From Lentilactobacillus diolivorans DSM 14421 (GTDB lineage: Bacteria; Bacillota; Bacilli; Lactobacillales; Lactobacillaceae): a DNA stretch of 64,000 nucleotides. Numbering within the stretch: the first letter of the stretch is position 1; every line of letters begins with the position of its first letter. Under the pieces are notes generated by a model. It had not been told where the DNA came from. It did not search any database and saw only the letters and a list, made by a program, of their open reading frames with translations. Positions 10,814 to 18,831 of the stretch are shown piece by piece. The DNA lies in NCBI RefSeq assembly GCF_001434255.1, contig NZ_AZEY01000020.1, positions 62,001 through 126,000 of the forward strand, given 5' to 3'. A program made the position numbers and the translations under genes.

Positions 10814-11281
10814 TTATTGAATTGCTTCAATTGCCATTTTTAGTCCAGCAACCACCGCAGCTTCGCGAATATCATTACGTTGACCCTTAAACTGAAACTT
10901 TTTAGCATAAGTTTGATGGGTTCCAAAAGCAATGCCAATCCAAGTTGTCCCAACCGGATTGCCTTCTAACGAGTCTGGACCGGCTGCGCCAGTGAATGAA
11001 ACCGCTAAGTCTTTGTTCATAATGCTCCGTGATTGATTTGCCATCCAAATAGCAGTTGGTTCGCTCACCACACCATTTTCATCAATGACTTCATTGGGAA
11101 TATTTAATAACTGCTCCTTGACATGGTTTGAATAAGTAACAAAGCCACCCTCGAACACTTCTGAAACACCTGGTACATTACCTAAAGTGCTTTGAAATTT
11201 ACCAGCAGTAATGCTTTCAGCGGCAGTAATTGTAATGTGCTTTTTAAGTAATTGACTCACTAACTCTTTTTCTAATGACAT
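10814..11281 (-). CDS. CinA C-terminal domain protein (PncC-type nicotinamide-nucleotide amidase)
   Basis: This matches only the C-terminal domain of CinA: TAAESITAGKF, FEGGFVTYSNHVKEQLL, SFTGAAGPD and GTTWIGIAF are the family's conserved blocks. That domain deamidates nicotinamide mononucleotide. Typical competence-linked CinA is about 410 residues with an N-terminal molybdopterin-binding-like domain; none is encoded upstream. The start is uncertain: I chose MSLEKEL for spacing from AGGGAG, but an ATG three codons earlier is possible. The pgsA-cinA-recA order is conserved, so this is the cinA locus in a short form. Confidence 0.85.
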   Translation of the reverse strand: MSLEKELVSQLLKKHITITAAESITAGKFQSTLGNVPGVSEVFEGGFVTYSNHVKEQLLNIPNEVIDENGVVSEPTAIWMANQSRSIMNKDLAVSFTGAAGPDSLEGNPVGTTWIGIAFGTHQTYAKKFQFKGQRNDIREAAVVAGLKMAIEAIQ

Positions 11282-11341
11282 TTGTATCATGACTCCCTTC
11301 ATACTATATAACTACGAAGATTAAGGCTCTTTTCATTTAAA

Positions 11342-11429
11342 AGATGCCACTTAATTTAAAATTAAGCATCTGGATTACTTGTAACTATCGTTAATTAAAT
11401 GCTACTAGTAATTATTGAAAAATAATTAC
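11342..11429. other. Two inverted repeats in the pgsA-cinA gap
   Basis: The gap from 11282 to 11644 has no gene. At 11342-11371 an imperfect hairpin (AGATG/CATCT outside, CTTAATTT/AAATTAAG inside) is followed on the minus strand by TTTT. At 11408-11429 there is a perfect 9-bp stem (GTAATTATT/AATAATTAC) with loop GAAA. They could be leader or terminator structures upstream of cinA; the role is unknown. Confidence 0.45.
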
Positions 11430-11484
11430 CTAAAAATCGATTAAAGACACTAACCCGTTTTGACTGGTTGCTTGCTTTGAGCCA

Positions 11485-11526
11485 AATTAAGACTGGCAAC
11501 AAATTTTCTTTGTCCCAGCCTTAATT
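11485..11526 (-). terminator. GGCTGGGACAAA-type hairpin downstream of pgsA
   Basis: AATTAAGGCTGGGACAAA pairs with TTTGTTGCCAGTCTTAATT. It is one of five related hairpins in this window, about 120 bases after the pgsA stop. The T-run is weak, so termination is inferred mainly from the family. Confidence 0.6.
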
Positions 11527-11644
11527 GTGCATCCAAAAATAATAGATTGTAAAGTTATTGCAACAGTTAAAAACATTAATTTTTGAAGAAATTACTTTTG
11601 AGTCTTTGCCTACTAAATATATCCAAAATGAAATTTGAAAACTT

Positions 11645-12226
11645 CTAAAAGGAATCTGAAAAGACTGATCGGTTTTGAACAAAATAATCGATTCCTGAGT
11701 AAATTGTGAAAAATAGGCAAATGTACAAAAGAATTTGATCAAGTGGTATGTGAATTGCTGAAAAGAGTACGTTATTCAAAAACAACAGAATAATTGCCAG
11801 CATCTGGGTTGACGTTTTAATTTTACCTGGCCACGCCGCCGCCATCACCTGACCATCATTTTCAACTATTATTAATCTAAGCCCTGTCACCGCAAGTTCC
11901 CGACAAACAATAATTGCAATCACCCATGCGGGAACTTTATTGAACGCTGTCAAGAAAATAAAAGCAGTCATCACTAGCATCTTATCCGCTAACGGGTCGG
12001 CAAACTTGCCAAAGTTGGTCACTAAATTATTACGACGGGCAATCTGACCATCTAAAAAGTCAGTTAACGAAGCAACAACAAAAATAATAGTAGCAATCCA
12101 CCTTGCATTCTGGATGACTGTACCAGCGATTGTCACATTTCCAGAGAAAATCGGGACTGCCAAGATTAAAATAAAAAATGGAATTAAAATAATTCGAAAC
12201 ACTGTCAATTTATTAGGTAAATTCAT
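11645..12226 (-). CDS. pgsA: CDP-diacylglycerol--glycerol-3-phosphate 3-phosphatidyltransferase
   Basis: This makes phosphatidylglycerol phosphate, the committed step to phosphatidylglycerol and cardiolipin. It is a CDP-alcohol phosphotransferase with the signature D(G)x2ARx8Gx3Dx3D visible as TDFLDGQIARRNNLVTNFGK followed by FADPLADK at about residues 60-85. Several membrane helices are evident. The 193-residue length is standard. The ATG has a GGAGG site. It follows the RodZ-like gene by 23 bases. Confidence 0.95.
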   Translation of the reverse strand: MNLPNKLTVFRIILIPFFILILAVPIFSGNVTIAGTVIQNARWIATIIFVVASLTDFLDGQIARRNNLVTNFGKFADPLADKMLVMTAFIFLTAFNKVPAWVIAIIVCRELAVTGLRLIIVENDGQVMAAAWPGKIKTSTQMLAIILLFLNNVLFSAIHIPLDQILLYICLFFTIYSGIDYFVQNRSVFSDSF

Positions 12227-12249
12227 GATTAGCCTCCAACCATCATTCT

Positions 12250-13338
12250 CTAATATGAGTTATTTGTTGTTCCACCAGTCGTGTCTGTGTTACCAGTCGC
12301 ACCAGTTGTATTAGATGAATTTGAGGTGGTTCCGGTAGTCCCAGTGCTCCCCTGAGTTCCCGTTGTCCCAGTTGTGTTGGAGCTGGTCGTGCCAGTTGTG
12401 GTTGATGTCCCTGTAGTAGTGGAACTATTAGTAGCGCTGGAAGTTGCACTTGCTTTACCAAATTGTAGAGTGATTACTCGAACCTGATTGGAACTGCCAT
12501 CTGTTGGATCAGTCAGCTTTAATTTTTTACCAGCAACATAAATCACCGTCTGTGGTGCATTGCCAGTGTTAACCGTTGCGGTGGTCACGCTACTTGGAAG
12601 ACTAACTGTGTGCGATTTTCCACCGGCTAAAGCAGCCTGCCATAAGGTTGTTCCATTTGCACTTACTGATGACCAGGCACTGCCACTACCCTTTGTTGCA
12701 ATTTTAATTGCTATCTTTTTAGGTGCCCCACTGACTCGGTAAGTCACATTACTGCCAGAATCCGTTAATTTGGTAAAGGCGATCTTTTTGGTTGGCTTTT
12801 TAGTTTTCTTGGCCTTCTTTGCAGAGCTGGAACTCGTCTCTGCAGACGACTTTTTATTACTTGAAACAGAAACCTTACTTGTTTCAATTTGAGTTTTGTC
12901 CGTATTACGAGTGCTGTGAGCTGCTGCAACCCAGATGGCAATCAAAATAACGAGTACCACAACAGAAACCGATACAATTGGAATATATCGGCGAATCTTC
13001 TCATTTCGTTGATCAACTTTTCGTTGGGCGGATCGTGTTTCGGGATTATCACTATTAACTCGATCAACATATTCAGGATCCTCAGTATCGGGTAATTTGG
13101 TGTCAAATTGACTTAACAGTTCACTACCATCGAGACCGACTGAGTCAGCATATTGTTTAACAAATGCGCGAACATAGAACTCACCCGGTAATGCATCAAA
13201 ATCATTATCTTCAATTGCAATTAGATAACGTTTTTGAATCTTTGTATTTTTTTGTAAATCGTCAAGTGTGTATCCTTTAGCCACTCGAGCATCATGCAAT
13301 TTTTTTCCAATTGTTAACTTATCTTTTTCGTCGCTCAT
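12250..13338 (-). CDS. rodZ: RodZ-like membrane-anchored HTH protein with Thr/Gly/Ser-rich tail
   Basis: The N-terminal Xre-type helix-turn-helix domain (about residues 8-75; GKKLHDARVAKGYTLDDLQ) is followed by a charged juxtamembrane segment, one membrane helix (about 120-143) and a Ser/Lys-rich linker. A DUF4115-like extracytoplasmic domain (about 185-290) follows, then a tail of some 65 residues made almost only of T, G, S and N. RodZ links MreB to the cell-wall elongation machinery. The tail is odd: its repetitive DNA suggests variable length. It lies upstream of pgsA, the usual Firmicute arrangement. The start at MSDEKDK fits the GGAG site. Confidence 0.88.
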   Translation of the reverse strand: MSDEKDKLTIGKKLHDARVAKGYTLDDLQKNTKIQKRYLIAIEDNDFDALPGEFYVRAFVKQYADSVGLDGSELLSQFDTKLPDTEDPEYVDRVNSDNPETRSAQRKVDQRNEKIRRYIPIVSVSVVVLVILIAIWVAAAHSTRNTDKTQIETSKVSVSSNKKSSAETSSSSAKKAKKTKKPTKKIAFTKLTDSGSNVTYRVSGAPKKIAIKIATKGSGSAWSSVSANGTTLWQAALAGGKSHTVSLPSSVTTATVNTGNAPQTVIYVAGKKLKLTDPTDGSSNQVRVITLQFGKASATSSATNSSTTTGTSTTTGTTSSNTTGTTGTQGSTGTTGTTSNSSNTTGATGNTDTTGGTTNNSY

Positions 13339-13425
13339 ACTCATTCTCCATTACATAGATATTAATTTTTACCAACTCAAGTATATCATATGACAAATTC
13401 AGGCCATTTTTAAATAATTCATAAG

Positions 13426-14706
13426 TCATTGGTGATTCTTAATAACTTCTACTTGAATCGATAAATGATTAAGAAAGCGTTCTGAAATCATTTGAACATC
13501 TTTCAACGTTAATTGTTTAAGAATCGTAACCTCATCATAAATGGTTAGGGGTTCACCTAGGAATCCATCAAATTGACTCGAAATTGCCTCCTCAGAATCC
13601 ATCATTGAAATGTAATTACCAAATAATTCATTTTTTTGAAGTTGGAATTCATCTTGCAACTCACTTACTTTAGCGGGAATTGTTTTGATAATCTTTTTGA
13701 TTTCCTGAACGAATATAGATGGTTGACTGGTATCACCACTCAACATCGCAAAATGAAAGCCACGTTCATTTTCAAACTCCCATGAAAACGAATCATCAAT
13801 CACACCACTATGATATAGTCTATCATACTCAATTGCGTTTTCACTGAAGAATAAATCGAACATAATTGATAAACCAATTTCGTACTTCAAACTATCTCGA
13901 CCAGTCGGAACCTGGTCATTTCCACGCAAGCCAACGGATACTTTTGTTCTAGAGACATTCATGAGGTCGGTGTGAACAGCTTCGAAGAGAGTGGCTGAAT
14001 AGTTGTTAATCCGTTCTATCCGAGGCGTTTGAGAAAATATTTTTCGAGCCTGATTGTCAATAATCCAACTCAAGGTTTCATCAGGATCCAGTTTCCCGGT
14101 GATGAAGAGTGACATATTACTTGGATGATAAAATGTTTGATAGGCCAGCTCAACATCATCTAGTGTAATGCTATCAACGCTTTTAGATGATCCAGCAATA
14201 TCATTTGATAATGCAGAATCCGGGTATAATTGCCGAATTGTTTGAAAATAAGCCTGATTATTGGGATCGTTTTTATACATGTTAATTTCTTGATCAATGA
14301 TTCCCTTTTCTCGGTTAACTTTTTCCTTGGTAAAATAAGGAATTTGAACGAAATCAAGAAGGATATTCAAATTATCTTTGAATGATTCCGTGGTCGAGAA
14401 CAAATAGTTTGTTCTGGTAAAGCTGGTGAAGGCATTGGATTGCGCACCAGTTTTGTTAAAAAGCTCAAAGACATCATAGTCCTTCTTATCAAACATCTTG
14501 TGTTCAAGAAAATGGGCAATTCCAGCAGGTTGAACAACTTTTTTCCCATTTAGGATGAAGGATTGGTCCGTTGACCCATAGTTCACGCCTAGAATTGCTG
14601 TCGTTTTGTTAAACCCTGATTTAGGCTGCAAATAAACAGTTAGTCCATTTGGGAGTTTTTGAACCAACAATTGCTCGTCATAATCATGATAATGAATTAT
14701 TTTCAT
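13426..14706 (-). CDS. yfmH: M16-family zinc metalloprotease YfmH-like (catalytic partner)
   Basis: This is a pitrilysin-like peptidase with the inverted zinc motif HFLEH (His65, Glu68, His69), so it should be catalytically active. At 426 residues it is the usual half-size subunit. It overlaps the upstream yfmF-like gene by 23 bases, which implies coupled translation and an obligate pair, as known for two-subunit M16B proteases. The substrate is unknown. The YfmF/YfmH and RodZ-PgsA neighbourhood is conserved in Firmicutes. Confidence 0.9.
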   Translation of the reverse strand: MKIIHYHDYDEQLLVQKLPNGLTVYLQPKSGFNKTTAILGVNYGSTDQSFILNGKKVVQPAGIAHFLEHKMFDKKDYDVFELFNKTGAQSNAFTSFTRTNYLFSTTESFKDNLNILLDFVQIPYFTKEKVNREKGIIDQEINMYKNDPNNQAYFQTIRQLYPDSALSNDIAGSSKSVDSITLDDVELAYQTFYHPSNMSLFITGKLDPDETLSWIIDNQARKIFSQTPRIERINNYSATLFEAVHTDLMNVSRTKVSVGLRGNDQVPTGRDSLKYEIGLSIMFDLFFSENAIEYDRLYHSGVIDDSFSWEFENERGFHFAMLSGDTSQPSIFVQEIKKIIKTIPAKVSELQDEFQLQKNELFGNYISMMDSEEAISSQFDGFLGEPLTIYDEVTILKQLTLKDVQMISERFLNHLSIQVEVIKNHQ

Positions 14707-15973
14707 TGTTAGCCCCCTGACTGTTTAGTGCAAAGATCGCTCTCAATTTAACTTTCGCAGCAATCTTCTTAATATCGTCTTTCGTTACTGAATTAATTCG
14801 TTCTTCCCAAACAGTGTCGGGATAGTCAATATTCATAATTTGTTGAATATAGCGTTTTTCAATAACCGCGGAAAGATGATCTGCTTCCGAACGATGCTGG
14901 TTAATCATTGATTGCTTAACACCATCCATTAGTTGATCAGAATAATCACCATGCAGCAATTTAGTGATTTGAGCAGGAATTAATTCTAGTACTTGCTGTT
15001 CATTTTGATAGTCGATCCCTGCTTGAACTGTCACAATCCCTGCCAAGGAATTATAACTGCTATGAATATCATAAGCTAGACTTGCCTTTTCGCGGACATT
15101 TGTAAATAGCAAAGACCTGGTTGAGCTTCCAAATAATTGGTTAAAGATAACTGCTGGAAAATATTGCTCATCCCCAAAGTAAACTGGTAGTTCATAACCA
15201 ACATTTAGGATTGATTGCGAACCATCAATCTTTTCATTTGCACTTTGGAGGCTCTCCACTGGCTGGGGCATCACTCGCAATTCATATTTAGTAACCGGTC
15301 GATCAACAAAATACCGGAAATGTTCAACGCCTTGTAAAACCTCTTGATCATCAATTTCACCAGCAACTAGAATAGTTATAGCTGATGTTTTCATAACTTG
15401 TTGATAAAAACTATAAAGTGATTTTGAATCAAGCTCACTAATCTCACGGCCACTACCAAGAAGAAAGTTCCCGTGATCAGGATCATTTGGATAATACAAC
15501 TTCTGTAATTTTAGAACGGCATAGTACTCCTTGTTATCTGCAATGGAATTTAGATAATTAACAAGATTATTCTGATGAATTTCAAAATATGCTTGATTAA
15601 AACCTACGCCTGAAATATAAGGCTTTTCGATCATCTCTTCCAAGAATTCCAAGATCTCGGTCATTAATCGTTCCTTAGAGGGAAGATATTTATCATTTGG
15701 AAAGGAAATCTTAATCTGGAGAGTATGCTGATTACCATATCGCAAAACTGTAACACCGTAACTTGCGCCATACATTCTTGATAATTGTCTTGAAACTAAT
15801 AACTCACTGTGATACTTAGCCGAACAATTTTGTAATAGCTCCGCCAACATTGCTAATTTTCCATAATTTTGAGAATGTGCCGGAAAAGTAAAATTAATCA
15901 AAATTTTTGTATTCTTAAATTTTGTCGTATGAATGGTTCTTAACTTGACGCCATTAGCAACTTGATATTCCAA
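14684..15973 (-). CDS. yfmF: M16-family peptidase homologue YfmF-like (non-catalytic partner)
   Basis: The 429 residues have the M16 fold (ASLAYDIHSSYNSLAGIVTVQAG is a recognisable block, here split: ASLAYDIHSS and AGIVTVQAG). The position expected for the zinc motif (LAMLAELLQNCSAKYH) lacks HxxEH, so this subunit is probably structural. Translation starts at TTG behind GAGGAGG. It is the first gene of the pair with yfmH. About 250 bases upstream contain only the terminator of the transporter operon. Confidence 0.88.
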   Translation of the reverse strand: MEYQVANGVKLRTIHTTKFKNTKILINFTFPAHSQNYGKLAMLAELLQNCSAKYHSELLVSRQLSRMYGASYGVTVLRYGNQHTLQIKISFPNDKYLPSKERLMTEILEFLEEMIEKPYISGVGFNQAYFEIHQNNLVNYLNSIADNKEYYAVLKLQKLYYPNDPDHGNFLLGSGREISELDSKSLYSFYQQVMKTSAITILVAGEIDDQEVLQGVEHFRYFVDRPVTKYELRVMPQPVESLQSANEKIDGSQSILNVGYELPVYFGDEQYFPAVIFNQLFGSSTRSLLFTNVREKASLAYDIHSSYNSLAGIVTVQAGIDYQNEQQVLELIPAQITKLLHGDYSDQLMDGVKQSMINQHRSEADHLSAVIEKRYIQQIMNIDYPDTVWEERINSVTKDDIKKIAAKVKLRAIFALNSQGANNENNSLS

Positions 15974-16127
15974 TGCAGTACCTCCTCAATTAGTCACAAT
16001 TTTCATACTAGAATAAATCGACATAAATCTCAATATTAAATGTAAATAATAACAAAAAATACAAAAATAAAAGCATGGTTATAATTACACATACCAATTA
16101 TGGTATCGGCACCAGCATAAAAGAAAA

Positions 16128-16170
16128 GATCCGGTTAAAAACTGAATAAAATCAGTCTTCTAATCGGATC
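16128..16170 (-). terminator. Terminator of the amino-acid transporter operon
   Basis: A bipartite stem (GATCCGaTTA with TAAcCGGATC, inner ACTGA with TCAGT) is followed by TTTTCTTTT on the minus strand, about 60 bases past the binding-protein stop. Confidence 0.75.
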
Positions 16171-16227
16171 CATCCTTAGTTGTAAAAGGCAAGTCATTAT
16201 TAGCCTAAATCACAAAACTAATGAAAA

Positions 16228-17079
16228 CTAGTTTTTTATCAAAGGACTATTAGCATTCGTCCCAAACCACTTTTTATTGATTTTGGCCAATTGACCACTT
16301 TTAGCTAACCGATCAAGTCCAGCGTCAATTTTTTGTTTAAGTACCGTATCTCCTTTACGAATCCCAACTCCATAGTACTCTTTTGGAAATTCACTGGGAA
16401 TTGTCACATAACTGTTCCGATTTTTCTGATGACCAATATAGTACCCCGCATAAATACTATCAATCAATAATCCTTGAATCCGATTAGCATTAAGATCAAT
16501 AAATGCATCGGTAAAAGAGTCATATAAAATTGGTGAATGATTTTTTATTTTATCTTTTAATAATTTAGGCTTTTGGTCAATATCCATAGCGCCTGCTGAT
16601 CCTGACTGAACACCAGCAACCTTTCCCTGCATATCCCCGAAATTATGAATGTCACTTTTCTTTTTAGTCACTAGAACCTGCCGATTAACAAGATACGGTT
16701 TGCTAAACATTACTTTCTTTGATCGCTGTGGATTAATTGAAAAACCATTCCAAATGAGATCAATTGTCCCGTTTCTTAACTCTGTCACATTCATTGACCA
16801 ATCAATAGGCTGAAAGTCAACTTTAATCCCATATTGCTTAAAAACAGCTTTTGCCAAATCAACATCATAGCCAACAATCTTACCACTTTTAGTTCGAAAA
16901 CCCATTGGTACGAAACTGTCATCAAGACCAATCACAATTTTTTTCTGCTTTTGAACAACGGACCAAGTGTCTGGATTGGTATCCAATTTTTTTCGATTTT
17001 CATATCGACATCCCGAAAGGATTAGCACAAACACAAGTAAAGCAATGATTAATGGGCTTTTTTTGATTATTTTAAACAT
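16228..17079 (-). CDS. Amino-acid ABC transporter substrate-binding lipoprotein
   Basis: A lipoprotein signal peptide with lipobox LSGC (Cys23) precedes a family-3 solute-binding protein (IVIGLDDSFVPMGFR, GYDVDLAKAVFKQYG, WNGFSINPQRSKKVMFSKPY). It captures a polar amino acid outside the cell and delivers it to the permease. The 283-residue length is normal. It is the third gene of a permease-ATPase-binding protein operon under T-box control, so uptake should respond to charging of one tRNA. The exact substrate cannot be read from the protein. Confidence 0.92.
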   Translation of the reverse strand: MFKIIKKSPLIIALLVFVLILSGCRYENRKKLDTNPDTWSVVQKQKKIVIGLDDSFVPMGFRTKSGKIVGYDVDLAKAVFKQYGIKVDFQPIDWSMNVTELRNGTIDLIWNGFSINPQRSKKVMFSKPYLVNRQVLVTKKKSDIHNFGDMQGKVAGVQSGSAGAMDIDQKPKLLKDKIKNHSPILYDSFTDAFIDLNANRIQGLLIDSIYAGYYIGHQKNRNSYVTIPSEFPKEYYGVGIRKGDTVLKQKIDAGLDRLAKSGQLAKINKKWFGTNANSPLIKN

Positions 17080-17094
17080 AATTAACCCCTCTTC

Positions 17095-17730
17095 CTAATC
17101 GATTTGCTCAACCCGTTTAATTTCGTCAGCAACATTTTGGGCAAAGTCCATATCATGAGTCACAACAATTTGGGTCATTTCTTGTTTTTTTAAACTAAGA
17201 ATAATTTCAGCAACCTCGTCACGTAATGCAGGATCAAGTGCTGAAGTTGGCTCATCATAACATAGAATTTTGGGGCTCATTGCCAATGCTCGAACAATTG
17301 CTACCCGTTGTTTCTGACCGCCGGAAAGCTGGTATGGGTAAAGGCTTTCCTTACCTTCCAATCCTAAGCGCTTGAGCAGCTCTCTTGCATCAGTTGTCAC
17401 TTTTGACAAAGGTTCCTTCTTAACCAATGTTGGCGCTAAGGTAATGTTTCCCATGACAGTTAAATTTGGAAACAGTTGATAATCTTGAAATACAACTCCG
17501 ATAATCGTATTTTTCTGGTCGGTTTCTGCCGGATCAAATTTCGTGCCATTCCAGAAAAATTCGCCTGAATTGACATGTTCCAAACCGGTAATACACCGCA
17601 AAAGGGTTGTTTTTCCAGCGCCTGATGGTCCTACGATTGCCATAATCTCATTATCCTTAACAGTCATAGAAAGGTCATCAATGACTGTTTTGGTACCAAA
17701 TTTCTTAGTAAGATTTTTTATCTCTAACAT
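17095..17730 (-). CDS. Polar amino-acid ABC transporter ATPase (GlnQ-like)
   Basis: The ATP-binding subunit has Walker A GPSGAGKTT, Q-loop VVFQDYQLFPNLTV, signature LSGGQKQR and Walker B ILCYDEPTSALDP. At 211 residues it is slightly shorter than typical GlnQ (about 240), ending soon after the H-loop (VVTHDMDFAQNVADEI). I chose the ATG giving MLEIKNL, with GGAGGGG at proper spacing; a longer frame would begin inside the permease gene. It starts 13 bases after the permease stop. Confidence 0.93.
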   Translation of the reverse strand: MLEIKNLTKKFGTKTVIDDLSMTVKDNEIMAIVGPSGAGKTTLLRCITGLEHVNSGEFFWNGTKFDPAETDQKNTIIGVVFQDYQLFPNLTVMGNITLAPTLVKKEPLSKVTTDARELLKRLGLEGKESLYPYQLSGGQKQRVAIVRALAMSPKILCYDEPTSALDPALRDEVAEIILSLKKQEMTQIVVTHDMDFAQNVADEIKRVEQID

Positions 17731-17743
17731 TGTAATTCCCCTC

Positions 17744-18388
17744 CTATTGCCAAACGTTGGAACGCTTTTCAATGATCTTCAACACAATAGTACATACAGC
17801 AGTCAAAGCTAAATAGATAATACCAACCAAGATTAGTGGGATTAAAGTAACATCCCGAGCAGTTGCAACATTTCCTGCTCGTAGTAGGTCTCCCAAGCCA
17901 ATCACATAAACCAACGAAGAATCTTTAACTAAATTAATGACTTCATTTCCAATAGAAGGTAATACAATTTTAAAAACCTGTGGAATAATAATTTTGCGAA
18001 TTGTTTGCCCATAACTCAATCGTAGCACGCGGGCGCTTTCAAATTGTCCACGCGGTACTGATTGAAAGCCGCCACGAAAAATTTCACCAAAATAAGCAGT
18101 GTAATTCAGAATGAATGCGAAGATTGCGGCATCGTAACGTTCGAAAATAATTCCTAGAATCGGCAACCCGTAAAAAACGAATATTAATTGCAACAGCAAT
18201 GGCGTACCACGCATTAGCCAAACATATAGATTAAGTAACCAGACAAGCGGTTTAAATTTGCTGATTAATCCCATTCCCACTAAAGCACCTAGCGGAATTG
18301 AAACAATTAGGGTCCAAAAGAAGATTGATAAAGTCATTTTTGTTCCGGATAATAACGCTGGTAAAATTTGTTCAATATATTGAATCAT
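17744..18388 (-). CDS. Amino-acid ABC transporter permease (HisM/GlnP type)
   Basis: The 214-residue inner-membrane permease has the conserved EAA loop (ESARVLRLSYGQTIRKIIIPQ) split as SARVLRLSYGQTIRKI and IPQVFKIVLPSIGNE, with about five membrane helices. The start at MIQYIEQ lies eight bases after GGAGGG and immediately downstream of the second T-box terminator. A longer open frame extending to 18481 would run back through that terminator and is not the real protein. It is first in the transporter operon. Confidence 0.93.
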   Translation of the reverse strand: MIQYIEQILPALLSGTKMTLSIFFWTLIVSIPLGALVGMGLISKFKPLVWLLNLYVWLMRGTPLLLQLIFVFYGLPILGIIFERYDAAIFAFILNYTAYFGEIFRGGFQSVPRGQFESARVLRLSYGQTIRKIIIPQVFKIVLPSIGNEVINLVKDSSLVYVIGLGDLLRAGNVATARDVTLIPLILVGIIYLALTAVCTIVLKIIEKRSNVWQ

Positions 18389-18404
18389 GTTGACATCCCT
18401 CCAT

Positions 18405-18734
18405 AAAAAAATCCTCTCGAGTTTAATAACTCGAGAGGACGATAGTTTTCGCGATTCCACCTCAATTTGCAACAAGTTCACACTTATTGCCTCACGAAGT
18501 TTAGTTCCAAATAAAAAATCCCCTTAAGTCGTTATTGACTTAAGAGGACGATTATTGATCGCGGTTCCACCTCAGCTTTGTTCTTTGCTCATGCAAAAAA
18601 CCTCAAGGAGTTTAGATACTAAACTTCAGCAATAACGTGCTCACCGCTTTTTCCTACTTGTTTCAGAAAAATGACTTACAGATGTGAAGCAATACGCCTA
18701 AACACTTGATTTCCAGCAATCTCAAGCTCTCTGT
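18405..18734 (-). promoter_or_regulatory. T-box leader with two tandem antiterminator/terminator units
   Basis: The leader of the amino-acid transporter operon. On the minus strand the 5' AGAGAG motif of a stem I starts at 18734. A T-box sequence GAGGTGGAACCGCG (18560-18573) and a strong terminator (stem 18519-18548) follow, then a second T-box sequence GAGGTGGAATCGCG (18450-18463) and a second terminator (stem 18412-18439) with seven Ts. Only about 50 bases separate the first terminator from the second T-box sequence, so the second unit has no stem I of its own. By alignment with the valS leader the specifier may be CAA (Gln) at 18658-18660; this is weak. Confidence 0.88.
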
Positions 18735-18795
18735 AATTTAATGCGTGTTACCCTTCTGATCAATGTCTTTAACTTCTTCAATTAATGTTGAATTC

Positions 18796-18824
18796 ATAAT
18801 AATCGGAAATGCCACTTTCGTCAA
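18796..18824 (-). promoter_or_regulatory. Promoter of the T-box/amino-acid transporter operon
   Basis: On the minus strand: -35 TTGACG, a 17-base spacer and -10 TATTAT, in the short gap after minD. Transcription from here would give a leader of about 400 bases. Confidence 0.65.
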
Positions 18825-18831
18825 GAACTTT

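Noticed and set aside
12243-12461. A Gln/Pro/Leu-rich frame overlapping the RodZ tail
   Set aside because: It is the shifted frame of the low-complexity repeats and has no start signal.
18389-18481. N-terminal extension of the amino-acid permease by 31 residues
   Set aside because: It runs through the second T-box terminator; the internal ATG has a strong ribosome site.
18729-18798. A 19-codon frame (starting MNSTLIEEVKD) at the 5' end of the T-box transcript that looks like a leader peptide
   Set aside because: Its ATG overlaps the -10 box, so it lies upstream of the expected transcript start, and it has no ribosome site or run of one amino-acid codon.
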